In this document: positions 1 to 8,814 of the stretch, piece by piece
Layout: every line of letters begins with the position of its first letter
How positions within the stretch are numbered: position 1 is the first letter of the stretch
Assembly (NCBI GenBank): GCA_012033335.1
Contig: JAAURB010000001.1
Coordinates: 62,001 to 126,000, forward strand
DNA from: Oscillatoriales cyanobacterium RM2_1_1
Lineage (GTDB): Bacteria > Cyanobacteriota > Cyanobacteriia > Cyanobacteriales > Microcoleaceae
DNA: 64,000 bases
Direction: 5' to 3'
Position numbers and translations under genes: made by a program
The notes under the pieces: generated by a model
What the model saw: the letters and a program-made list of their open reading frames with translations, nothing else
Told to the model about the DNA's origin: nothing
Database searches by the model: none

Positions 1-242
1 CAGAACTCATTGTAGAATTCAAGTTTAAGTGTTTGCTATCCCCTGATGTCTATTTCCTCAATGCTGGCGTTTCGGGGATTGTTGAAGGAGATTTTACCTA
101 TTTGGATCGCTGGATTGATGTAGCAATGTTTCGAGTCCAGCCCTGTGAGGTTTCCTGCAGCACCGCCGTGGTGGATTTACTGGTGGAACCCAAATTGACG
201 GTAACATCGGGTTCTGCCGCTGTTTTGCCTGAGTATTTGTAG
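1..242 (+). CDS. Wzt-type polysaccharide ABC exporter ATPase, C-terminal fragment
   Basis: Partial gene whose start lies left of the window. The frame is open from base 3 to the stop at 240-242, giving about 80 residues. The segment LSPDVYFLNAGVSG followed by a DVAMFRVQ-like strand resembles the C-terminal carbohydrate-binding beta-sandwich of Wzt proteins, the nucleotide-binding subunit of ABC exporters for O-antigen-like polysaccharides. In that family the domain recognises the capped non-reducing end of the glycan before export. The ATPase domain itself is not visible. The downstream methyltransferase and the giant sulfotransferase/glycosyltransferase gene fit a surface glycan locus. Family assignment rests on this short tail only. 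Confidence 0.7.
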   Translation, partial: ELIVEFKFKCLLSPDVYFLNAGVSGIVEGDFTYLDRWIDVAMFRVQPCEVSCSTAVVDLLVEPKLTVTSGSAAVLPEYL

Positions 243-301
243 GGGTCGGCGGAGGGGTGTTAGGGGAGTCGGAATAATTGGTCGTGATCAGAGGAGGTGC
301 C

Positions 302-1780
302 ATGAAAGTCAATCTGAATCCATTTGTTGAACATAATCCTATCGTCGCCGCGTTAATCCAGGATCTAGCCCTTTCTCCCACCAACTTCAAATCGGCGATC
401 GCCGCCTCGGATGAGATGTTTCTGTATCCCTGGCAGGAATTGGAGGATCAAAATAGCGATCGCACCCTGTTAAATTATTTCACCCTGGGCAGAGCTATTT
501 TTAATGGCCTGGAGCAAATTGTCCGGTGGCATTTTGGGGAGTTTAGTCAGATTGATAGGTTTCTCGACTTTGCCTGTGGCTATGGGCGCTTGACCCGGTT
601 TTTGATTCAAGCCCTTTCCCCAGAAAAGATTTGGGTTTCGGATATTTATAGGGAAGCCGTTGAGTTCCAGGCTGCATACTTTGGGGTGCAGGGATTCCAC
701 TCCGCCTCTCAACCGGAAAACTATCATTTAAATCAGACATTTGACTGTATTCTGGCGGGGTCATTCTTCAGCCACATGCCGGAACGAACCTTCACACCCT
801 GGATGCAAACCTTATATGAATTGCTGACTCCAGGGGGGATTTTGATTTTTAGTGTATTGGGGGAGGAAATTCTTCCTGCCCATGTGTCAATGCCCTCTAC
901 TGGAATTTTATTCAGTTCTGACACCAGCGAAAGTCAGTCTTTGGACAAGGAAGACTATGGCACAACCTATGTCACCGAAGCCTTTGTTCGACGGGTGGTG
1001 GAGCAAGTTAGTCAGGGTCAAGCCTCGGTAGTGAAAATTCCTCGGGGTATGTGCCACTATCAGGATTTTTATGTGATTTCTCCGTCCTACTTACAAGGGG
1101 CTCAAACCCTCAACTTTCACCATCAGCCAGAGGGCTATCTCGATAGCTGCACCGTAGATCTGACAGGAACAATTCACCTCAGGGGTTGGGCTGTAGATTT
1201 TAACCCCCAAGGCCAGATTGAACAAGTTGAAATCTGGTCACAGGGTCAACAGATGACTCAAACTCACCCCACTGAACCCCGGCCTGATTTACGAGAACAC
1301 TTTGGCAACCCCAACTTACCCTTGGATGCGGGATGGTCATGTATAATTTCCCTCAAGCGGCTCTCTCCGGAAGCTATCGTTCTGATCCGGATCGTGAATA
1401 CAGCGGGTTTAGCCTCTATCATTGCCGCCATGCCGATCAAAACCCTGATGGCTCGACAGCGGATCTTGAATGAACTGTCTCGATCTCAAAACAACGTTCA
1501 ACAAACTCAAGCCCAATTATCCGCAACCCATGAAAAGCTAGCTTATCTCCAGGGACACCTGGATCATGCTCAACAAACTCTGGAACAGTCCCGCCACAAA
1601 CTCTTAACCACCGAACAGAGATTGGGAGCAACCCAGGCCCAACTATTGGCCACCGAGGCAGCCCTAGCCCAAACCCAAAACCAGGTTCAAGCCATGGCCA
1701 GCAGTAAGTTTTGGAAATTGCGGACAAAATGGTTTAAACTGAGGCGTGCTATGGGGTTGTCCGATAACGAGCCAATATAG
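302..1780 (+). CDS. SAM-dependent methyltransferase with C-terminal coiled coil
   Basis: A 492-residue protein. The ATG at 302 is chosen because GAGGAGG lies at 291-297; an in-frame GTG lies upstream at 278. Residues about 85-200 form a class I methyltransferase fold, with motif I FACGYGRLTRF and the later strand CILAGSFFSHM. Residues about 280-370 are a beta-rich domain containing GWAVD, similar to GWC segments in the next gene. Residues about 385-465 are Gln/Leu-rich coiled coil, and the protein ends with SSKFWKLR and a basic tail, also found after the coiled coil in the next gene. By analogy with WbdD, which pairs a methyltransferase with a coiled coil next to Wzt, it could cap the exported glycan; that is inference. 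The target could equally be an internal sugar. Confidence 0.8.
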   Translation: MKVNLNPFVEHNPIVAALIQDLALSPTNFKSAIAASDEMFLYPWQELEDQNSDRTLLNYFTLGRAIFNGLEQIVRWHFGEFSQIDRFLDFACGYGRLTRFLIQALSPEKIWVSDIYREAVEFQAAYFGVQGFHSASQPENYHLNQTFDCILAGSFFSHMPERTFTPWMQTLYELLTPGGILIFSVLGEEILPAHVSMPSTGILFSSDTSESQSLDKEDYGTTYVTEAFVRRVVEQVSQGQASVVKIPRGMCHYQDFYVISPSYLQGAQTLNFHHQPEGYLDSCTVDLTGTIHLRGWAVDFNPQGQIEQVEIWSQGQQMTQTHPTEPRPDLREHFGNPNLPLDAGWSCIISLKRLSPEAIVLIRIVNTAGLASIIAAMPIKTLMARQRILNELSRSQNNVQQTQAQLSATHEKLAYLQGHLDHAQQTLEQSRHKLLTTEQRLGATQAQLLATEAALAQTQNQVQAMASSKFWKLRTKWFKLRRAMGLSDNEPI

Positions 1781-1833
1781 CAGGAAGAATGTAGGAAAAA
1801 TGGGGCAGTTTGGCAGAGAAGAGGTGAGGCACG

Positions 1834-4800
1834 ATGAAGCAGGTTGAGAGCCCTATAGTGATTATTGCTGGGATGCATCGTTCTGGAACATCCCTGACGG
1901 CCTCATTGATGCAGCGATTAGGCGTTTACATTGGTAGACGATTGGTGGAGGCAGACGAGGGGAATATTCGCGGACATTTTGAGAATATTGACTTTGTCAG
2001 GTTTCATCAGTCTATTCTGCATATGCATGGCTTGGACGACCTGGGGTGTGTGATTCAGCCTCACGACTTTCACATCACCCCGTCCTATCTAGAACAGGCC
2101 AAGCATCTGGTGATTCAAAATCACAATCCTCAGGCCCCCTGGGGTTGGAAAGATCCCAGAACTACCCTATTCCTGGACTTCTGGCGGCAGCTTTTACCTG
2201 CTGCTCAGTTTATCTTTGTCTATCGGTCTCCCTGGGAGGTGGTAGACTCTCTCTATCGCCGCGCCACGGACTTAAAAATCCTGGAAAATCCGGAAGTTGC
2301 GGTCAAAATGTGGCTGCACTATAACCGGGAAATTTTGAGGTTTCATCACACCTATCCGGCCCAATGTTTACTAGTCAATGTCTACAAATTAGGCGGAAAT
2401 CCTCAACAGTTTGTCGATATCCTCAATCAAAAATTTGGTCTGAACTTAGTTGCTCCTCCAGCGGACAATTTCGAGCCAGATTTGCTCAAGCAGGACATTC
2501 TAGATACCCCTCGACCTCATTTAATTAAGCGATGTTTTCCGGAAGCCATTGATGTTTATTTACAGTTAGAAGCCTGTGCAACATTGCTGGCTGGGGGTTT
2601 GTCTGCCGCTGAAACCCGGCTGTTGAATCAGGCTTTTTTACCCACCTGGATGTTTCAGGATTGGGCGGAGGTCAGAACTTTAGAAAAAGCAGTTCGCACC
2701 TGGCAAAGTCAGTTTCAAGAGGCAGTGGATCGCCTGGTTAACGCTGAAACCGATCTGGGACGAGTCCAGTTTCAGTTTGAGAGCCTGGAGGTGAGGCATG
2801 AAGAAGCCGTCCTTAAGTTAGTTAAAACTGAAGAAACCCTGGGACAAACCCAACTGCAACTTGAAGGAAAAACCGTTCAATTCAATGATGCGGCAACCCG
2901 ACTGGCGACCTTAGAACAGGAACTGGGAAATACCCAACTTCAGCTCGTTGGCATCCAGGGAAGGTTTCAGGAGGCGGTCACCAAGTTGACAACAACGGAG
3001 GACGAACTGGGACGAACTCAAGCTCAGGTGGAAGTGTTGCAGTTCAACGCTCAGGAAACTGCCACTCAGCTCTCCCGGACTGAAACCCAGCTAAATCGGA
3101 CTCAGCTCGACCTAACAACTTCTCAGGATCAGGTTCAAAGCTTAACTGCGGCCCTGGAAATTGCCGATGGCAAGGCCAGGGAGCTTGAAACAGCCCAGGC
3201 AGAACTTCAGGCGATTCAGTCTTCAAAATTTTGGAAACTGCGGCAACGCTGGGTTGGGGTGAAGCAATCCGTTCAGCAGACCCTCAAACCCCAGTATCTC
3301 TTTCATATTGATACGCCGACCGGGTGGGAATTTATTGGCAATGGGGAAACCTATACCCAAATCGAAGGCTGGTGTCTTTACCCCGGCGAACGGACTGTAG
3401 AACAAATTCGAGCTGTTATCGGTGCAGCGGTCTATGGGGGAATTTATGGGATTGAGCGCCAGGATGTGGGGACACTTTACGATCGGATGCCAGGGGCTAC
3501 CTATTCGGGGTTTCGAGTTCAGGTTCAGCTTCCGGTCGGTCTTCATCAACTCCATCTGGAGGCTCAGGATTCCAGGGGCAAATGGCATCGGTTCGCCTCC
3601 TATCCCCTGCGGGTTCTGGCTCTGAAAGCCGCTTTTGATGCCCCGGTAGGCTGGCAACATCGCCAGGGACGAGTCCTATTTGCCGGATGGTGTTGCCACC
3701 GAGATTATCGGATTCATCAGTTAATTTTACGCTGCGGTCAACAGTCTGCAGATTGTGCCTATGGATTGCGGCGTTTGGATGTGGGGGAGGTATTCCCTGA
3801 TTGGGTCGGTAGCAGTACCAGCGGTTTTGAGGCGTTGCTGGAGGTTCCCTCCGGAACCTGGTCTATCACCCTGGAAGCGGTCTTAGAAACCGGAGAAACC
3901 CTGACCTACTCCGTTCCTGAACCTTTAACCATCCGGCGCTACGGTGTCTTGCAACAAAGCTTGGCAAAAGTTCGGCAGTTGTCAGGCTACCTCAGCGCTC
4001 TCCAGAAACGGGCTGCCGAGCGCCAGCAACGGTTAGGGCGATTGTTGCCCATGCCCTCGGAACTTCCGGCTATTTTCCGGCAAATGCGCTCAATGTACCG
4101 CCAAACTCAATCCCCAATTGGTCAAGCTCAATTGCCGGAAGGGTTCGAGTTGCCCCTGCCGATTGATCCCTATGATGCCTGGTTGGCCGCCAATCCCTGG
4201 ACAGAACGCACTCAAAATTGCCTAGAACAACGCTTAGTGAACTGGACTGAAGGTGCTGAGACGGCTCAAAAACAGCTCCCTAAAATTTCTGTGGTCATGC
4301 CCGTCTACAACTCCGCCCTGAAATTCCTGGAGCGGGCCATTTCCAGCGTTGTACAGCAGGTTTACAGTCATTGGGAGCTCTGCATTGCCGATGATTGCAG
4401 CACGGATCCGGCTGTGGGCGAGACCCTGAACCGCTGGGTAAACCAAGACAGTCGGATTCATCTGGTTTGCCGCTCTGAAAATGGCAATATTAGCCGCGCC
4501 AGCAATACTGCCGCCGGGCAAGCCACGGGGGAATTCCTCCTGTTTTTGGATCACGACGATGAACTCACCCCCGATGCCTTGGGGGAAATTGCCCTTTATC
4601 TGGCCCAGCATCCTGACACGGATGTGCTGTATTCCGATGACGACAAAATTGACCCGGAGGGCAAACGGTTTGCACCCCAATTCAAGCCAGACTGGTCACC
4701 GGAATTATTGCTGTCTTATATGTACCTGGGTCATGCTCTGGTGGTGCGTCGTTCTCTGTTTGAGCAGGTTGAGGGGTTCCGGGTGGGCTATGAAGGATCC

Positions 4801-6090
4801 CAGGATTATGATCTGGCCCTGCAAGTCACGGAAAATTCTCGCCGGATCGGGCATCTCCCCTTAGTGCTATATCACTGGCGCACGGCCCCCGGGTCAACGT
4901 CAATTTCTGGAGCTGCCAAGCCGGAAAGTTTTGCCGCAGGCCGTCAGGCGGTTCAGGATGCTATGGATCGCCGTCAGGGTGGGGCAACAGTTTATCAACC
5001 AGACTGGGCCATTCAACAAAGTTTGGGGATCTTTGCCCATCAATTTCCGGATCAAGGCCCCCCTGTGACCCTGATTATCCCGACAAAAAACCAGCTCCAT
5101 CTCTTAAAAGCTTGTATTGATTCTCTACAGAAAACCACCTATAAAAACTACCAAATTCTGATCATTGACAACGAAAGTGATGATCCAAACACCTTAGAAT
5201 ACCTGGAAACAATTGCCCAACCTGCATCAACTGATCAAGCCAAAATTCAGGTACTAAAAATTCCCAATTCGGGAAAATTCAGCTTTGCCGCCATCAACAA
5301 TCAAGCCGTTGCTCAGACTGAAACAGATTATGTTCTCTTCCTGAATAACGACACCGAAATCCTGGCTGAACATTGGTTGAGTCAAATGATCGGCTATGCT
5401 CAATTTGAGCGAGTTGGAGCCGTCGGTGCCCGGTTAATTTTCCCCGATGATCACATTCAGCACGCTGGGATTATTCACGGATTGCACCATGGCTTGGCTG
5501 GTCATGCCTTTAAACTCAGTCATCGGGATTATTTTGGTTATCTAGCCTACTCAAAAGTTCTGAGAAACTACTCAGCAGTCACCGCCGCCTGTCTCCTAAC
5601 GCCGCGAAAATTGTTTCAAGCCCTGGGAGGATTTGACGAGAACAACTTTGCTGTTGCCTATAATGACGCAGACTATGGCTATCGGTTGAATGAGGCCGGA
5701 TACTATTGCGTTTACTGCCCTGATGCGGAACTACTCCATCGAGAAGGGGTCTCCAGGGGTTCCAACGATAACCCCCAGGAAGTGGCTAGGTTTCGACGTA
5801 AATACGCTGAAAAAACGGATCCGTTTTACAGTCCCCATTTGTCCCTAGCCAACGAATGGTTCCAGGTGCAGCCTCGACAGGTTAAGGTTCAGTCAACGCT
5901 CAAGCCAAAAGTTCTGATGTGTACCAACGCCCTGGAATACACGGGGGCACCGCTGCATCAGTATGAAATTGCCCTGGAACTGGCCCGCCAGCATATCATT
6001 GAACCGGTGATTTTTCAACGAGTGATGGGCCGTTGCATCAAGCCTATGCACAGGCCGGAATTTCGGTTATTCTCTGGGATCATCCACTAA
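1834..6090 (+). CDS. Sulfotransferase / coiled coil / twin GT2 glycosyltransferase, 5' part of a frameshifted giant gene
   Basis: 1418 residues as read. Residues 5-260 are a P-loop sulfotransferase-like domain (GMHRSGTSLTASLM as the 5' phosphosulfate loop, FVYRSPWEVVDSLYRR as the 3' phosphate motif). Residues 296-435 are five 28-residue coiled-coil repeats, followed by SSKFWKLR. Two beta-sandwich-like segments with GWC motifs span about 490-710. GT2 domain 1 starts near 816 (SVVMPVYN, LDHDDEL). GT2 domain 2 starts near 1077 (LIIPTKN, LNNDTEI). From about 1357 a GT4 N-terminal region begins (KVLMCTNALEYTGAP) but is cut off. The frame is lost at 6011-6015, where five Ts stand; six would join it to the next frame and give about 2076 residues. 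The start ATG at 1834 follows AGAGGTGAGG. The likely role is building and sulfating a surface polysaccharide. Confidence 0.85.
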   Translation: MKQVESPIVIIAGMHRSGTSLTASLMQRLGVYIGRRLVEADEGNIRGHFENIDFVRFHQSILHMHGLDDLGCVIQPHDFHITPSYLEQAKHLVIQNHNPQAPWGWKDPRTTLFLDFWRQLLPAAQFIFVYRSPWEVVDSLYRRATDLKILENPEVAVKMWLHYNREILRFHHTYPAQCLLVNVYKLGGNPQQFVDILNQKFGLNLVAPPADNFEPDLLKQDILDTPRPHLIKRCFPEAIDVYLQLEACATLLAGGLSAAETRLLNQAFLPTWMFQDWAEVRTLEKAVRTWQSQFQEAVDRLVNAETDLGRVQFQFESLEVRHEEAVLKLVKTEETLGQTQLQLEGKTVQFNDAATRLATLEQELGNTQLQLVGIQGRFQEAVTKLTTTEDELGRTQAQVEVLQFNAQETATQLSRTETQLNRTQLDLTTSQDQVQSLTAALEIADGKARELETAQAELQAIQSSKFWKLRQRWVGVKQSVQQTLKPQYLFHIDTPTGWEFIGNGETYTQIEGWCLYPGERTVEQIRAVIGAAVYGGIYGIERQDVGTLYDRMPGATYSGFRVQVQLPVGLHQLHLEAQDSRGKWHRFASYPLRVLALKAAFDAPVGWQHRQGRVLFAGWCCHRDYRIHQLILRCGQQSADCAYGLRRLDVGEVFPDWVGSSTSGFEALLEVPSGTWSITLEAVLETGETLTYSVPEPLTIRRYGVLQQSLAKVRQLSGYLSALQKRAAERQQRLGRLLPMPSELPAIFRQMRSMYRQTQSPIGQAQLPEGFELPLPIDPYDAWLAANPWTERTQNCLEQRLVNWTEGAETAQKQLPKISVVMPVYNSALKFLERAISSVVQQVYSHWELCIADDCSTDPAVGETLNRWVNQDSRIHLVCRSENGNISRASNTAAGQATGEFLLFLDHDDELTPDALGEIALYLAQHPDTDVLYSDDDKIDPEGKRFAPQFKPDWSPELLLSYMYLGHALVVRRSLFEQVEGFRVGYEGSQDYDLALQVTENSRRIGHLPLVLYHWRTAPGSTSISGAAKPESFAAGRQAVQDAMDRRQGGATVYQPDWAIQQSLGIFAHQFPDQGPPVTLIIPTKNQLHLLKACIDSLQKTTYKNYQILIIDNESDDPNTLEYLETIAQPASTDQAKIQVLKIPNSGKFSFAAINNQAVAQTETDYVLFLNNDTEILAEHWLSQMIGYAQFERVGAVGARLIFPDDHIQHAGIIHGLHHGLAGHAFKLSHRDYFGYLAYSKVLRNYSAVTAACLLTPRKLFQALGGFDENNFAVAYNDADYGYRLNEAGYYCVYCPDAELLHREGVSRGSNDNPQEVARFRRKYAEKTDPFYSPHLSLANEWFQVQPRQVKVQSTLKPKVLMCTNALEYTGAPLHQYEIALELARQHIIEPVIFQRVMGRCIKPMHRPEFRLFSGIIH
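6011..6015 (+). other. One-base frameshift in a T run
   Basis: The run of five Ts reads IFQRVMG in the upstream frame. Adding one T gives IFSTSDGPLHQAYAQAG, which continues without a break into the downstream GT4 frame. The expected GT4 N-terminal sequence is therefore recovered by a single-base run-length change. Polymerase slippage, a real mutation or an assembly error are all possible. Confidence 0.85.
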
Positions 6091-8063
6091 TTAATATTTA
6101 TCAAGGAGACCAATACGATGCGGCTTTAGACCAACTGTGTGACGGACTAAACCTCAAGGGTTATGACCTGGTTTATGCCAACACCTTGGAAAACTTTTTC
6201 ATGGTGGACTGCGCCAAACGTCGGCAGATTCCATCGGTTTGGAATATCCATGAGAGTGAAGCCTGGCAACGGTACTTTGATGGCTTTGGCTCAGAAATTG
6301 CCGGACGCGCCTTAGGCTGTTTTCAGTTTCCCTATCGAATTATTTTTGTGGCGGATGCCACTCGAGATTTATATCTCCCGTTAAATAGTCATCACAACTT
6401 TACTGTGATTCACAACGGCTTAGATATCAACCGGTTCCAGCTCACCGCTGCCCAATGGACACGGGAAACGGCTCGAGCAGCTCTAGAAATTGCAGATCAA
6501 GCGATTGTTATGCTTTCCCTGGGAACCGTATGTGAGCGCAAAGGTCAACAGGATTTAGTGAAAGCGTTACCCCTGCTTCCTGAGGAATTATGGCCGCAAA
6601 TTCGCTGTTTTATTGTGGGCGATCGCCCCAGTCTCTACAGTACAGAATTGGCAGAGTTGGTTAAAAACCTGCCGGAAGCATTACGGAAAAAAATTACAAT
6701 TGTGCCGGAAACTCCAGAAACGTCTAAGTACTATCAAGCGGCTGATATCTTTGTCTGTACGTCCCGAGTGGAGAGCTATCCCCGGGTGATTCTTGAGGCA
6801 ATGGCTTACAATTTGCCCCTGATTACCACCCCGGTATTCGGCATTGTGGAGCAGGTTCGGCCCCAGATCAATGGATTGTTTTATACTCCTGATCGCCCGG
6901 AAGAATTAGCTCAAAATTTGGTGCAGTTACTCACCGATACATCCCAGCGTCACCAACTGACGCAAAATGCTAAGTTTGTCCTGGAATCGCTCAATACTTT
7001 CGCAGAAATGGTCAGGGATTATGGTCAGATTTTTCAGGAAGCCTACTTCATTAACCCCCATCCTCCTTTGGAATCTTTGACCTCAGACGATCAATCTCAA
7101 GAGTTGCCCCCTCAACATTCATCGGCTCAAACCTTATCTAGTCAGAAATCATCAGAATCAACCCAGTTAGAATCTGAAAAGTTGCAGGAACAGGTTTATT
7201 GGGAAGAAAATCCCCTGGCGGCAACAGCTAGCCAATGGGTCTCTCATCCCATTGTGGAGCAAAAGATTCATCAGCGAATTTCCGCCGGAGAAACTGATAA
7301 ATATTGGTTGAACTGGTTGGTGGAAGATTATTTTTCGGGCAAAACCTTTGATCAACTGATTTCCCTGGGGTGCGGGATTGGCAACCATGAAATTGCTCTG
7401 GCGAGCCTCAACTTTGCCCGCCAAATTGATGCCTTTGATTTTTCTAAATCCTCCCTCGAAATTGCCCAGAAAAATGCGACGGATTTAGGGCTGAAGATTA
7501 ATTTCTATCAAGATGATTTTAATCAATTTACCCTCAGCAATGGCAAGAAGTACGATATCGCTTTTTGCTCGGGTTCTTTGCACCATGTCAAGGAGCTAGA
7601 ACGGTTTCTAGAAACTGTACATCAGTCGTTGCATCCCGATGGTTATTTTGTGATTAATGAATATGTGGGAGACAATTATTGTATTTATCATCAGCAACGG
7701 GTGGAATTGATTAATCGCTTATACCGCTGCTTTGATACCATCCTAACCTCCCAAAAATGGCAGAAGTTTGCTAATCCCACAATTCATCAAGTTTATGCCA
7801 CTGATCCATCAGAGGCTGTTCGTTCCAGGCTGATTTTACCTTTCATTGAATATTTTTTTGAAATCGAGCTATACCGACCATTTGGAGGAGGAATTTTACA
7901 TCCCCTCTATCCTTTATTGAACCATCAAAGATTGCCTTCCGGTTCCCCCGAAGCAGAAACTATTATGCGATTACTTCTGGAATTTGAGGATATTTTGATG
8001 GAAATTCCTGGGGGAATAAAGTCAGATTTTTGTTTGTGTGTCATGCGACCCAAAAAGTTTTAA
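6033..8063 (+). CDS. GT4 glycosyltransferase / methyltransferase, 3' part of the frameshifted giant gene
   Basis: 676 residues as an isolated frame, but it lacks the start of its GT4 fold, which is encoded in the preceding frame. Residues up to about 340 are a GT-B glycosyltransferase of family GT4: SLGTVCERKGQQDLV at the start of the second half, then the nucleotide-sugar site ESYPRVILEAMA with the E-x7-E spacing. A polar linker rich in Ser and Gln (about 345-385) leads to a class I methyltransferase domain with SLGCGIGNHEIAL, an acidic DAFDFS strand and the SGSLHHVKE loop. The internal ATG at 6033 has no convincing ribosome site, so this is best read as the second half of the upstream gene. 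It ends 10 bases before the convergent HAD gene. Confidence 0.82.
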   Translation: MHQAYAQAGISVILWDHPLINIYQGDQYDAALDQLCDGLNLKGYDLVYANTLENFFMVDCAKRRQIPSVWNIHESEAWQRYFDGFGSEIAGRALGCFQFPYRIIFVADATRDLYLPLNSHHNFTVIHNGLDINRFQLTAAQWTRETARAALEIADQAIVMLSLGTVCERKGQQDLVKALPLLPEELWPQIRCFIVGDRPSLYSTELAELVKNLPEALRKKITIVPETPETSKYYQAADIFVCTSRVESYPRVILEAMAYNLPLITTPVFGIVEQVRPQINGLFYTPDRPEELAQNLVQLLTDTSQRHQLTQNAKFVLESLNTFAEMVRDYGQIFQEAYFINPHPPLESLTSDDQSQELPPQHSSAQTLSSQKSSESTQLESEKLQEQVYWEENPLAATASQWVSHPIVEQKIHQRISAGETDKYWLNWLVEDYFSGKTFDQLISLGCGIGNHEIALASLNFARQIDAFDFSKSSLEIAQKNATDLGLKINFYQDDFNQFTLSNGKKYDIAFCSGSLHHVKELERFLETVHQSLHPDGYFVINEYVGDNYCIYHQQRVELINRLYRCFDTILTSQKWQKFANPTIHQVYATDPSEAVRSRLILPFIEYFFEIELYRPFGGGILHPLYPLLNHQRLPSGSPEAETIMRLLLEFEDILMEIPGGIKSDFCLCVMRPKKF

Positions 8064-8073
8064 GGGTGGTCTG

Positions 8074-8766
8074 CTAGTAATGTTTCAACACTCGATCTAG
8101 TTCTAAATCTGCTAGAGAATCCACGCACCAGTTTGCCAATCGCTGCAACATATGAAATGGATAGGTATGAGCCACTCCCACCACTGAAATACCAGCCTGT
8201 TGAGCCGCTTTCACCCCAGCCAAACTGTCCTCAATTCCCAGGCATTCCTCTGGTTTAAGATTCAAATCCGGGTAGGTTTCATTCAACAACTGAACCGCCA
8301 GCAAATAGCCCTCCGGTTCGGGTTTACTGGTTGCCACTTCATCACTGGTGACAATCACTGAAAAGTAACGTTTTAATTCAGCTCGCTGCAAGATCAACTC
8401 GACTTCTGATCGAATTGCCCCACTGACAATACCTAACTTTAATTCAGTCTCACTTAACCGTCGAATAAACGCTTTTGTATCTGGATAAAGCGGCAGTTCT
8501 GGAAGTGCTTCTAGCTCCGCTTGATAGGACTTGGCTTTGCGTTCGATCAGTTGATTTAGATAAGTCTCGGTGACGATCCGCCCCCGAGCCTCTAACAAGT
8601 TCTCCAAGCAGGCGCGATCGCTCCGTCCCAAACAAAAAGCCTGCAATTCTATGGACTCAATATTCAGATTTTCCTCGAGTAAAATCTGTTGGAGCAACCG
8701 CTCATGAATCGGTTCGTCGTTAATAATAATGCCGTTAAAGTCAAATAAAATCGCTCGAAGTGCCAT
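8074..8766 (-). CDS. HAD superfamily hydrolase, beta-phosphoglucomutase-like
   Basis: 230 residues, the normal size for subfamily IA HAD phosphatases with a helical cap. Motif I is FDFNGIIINDEP, motif II lies in LGIVSGA, the motif III lysine in TSKPEPEGYL, and motif IV in CLGIEDSLAGV. The position two residues after the nucleophile Asp is Asn instead of the usual Asp general acid/base. The family acts on phosphorylated sugars or other small phosphoesters, but the substrate cannot be read from sequence. It is convergent with the giant glycosyltransferase gene and separated by 48 bases from the methyltransferase upstream on the same strand, so the two may be co-transcribed. Confidence 0.85.
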   Translation of the reverse strand: MALRAILFDFNGIIINDEPIHERLLQQILLEENLNIESIELQAFCLGRSDRACLENLLEARGRIVTETYLNQLIERKAKSYQAELEALPELPLYPDTKAFIRRLSETELKLGIVSGAIRSEVELILQRAELKRYFSVIVTSDEVATSKPEPEGYLLAVQLLNETYPDLNLKPEECLGIEDSLAGVKAAQQAGISVVGVAHTYPFHMLQRLANWCVDSLADLELDRVLKHY

Positions 8767-8814
8767 AGACGATATTTAACCCTTTAGCAATTAGAAATTT
8801 GAGATCTCTGCTAT

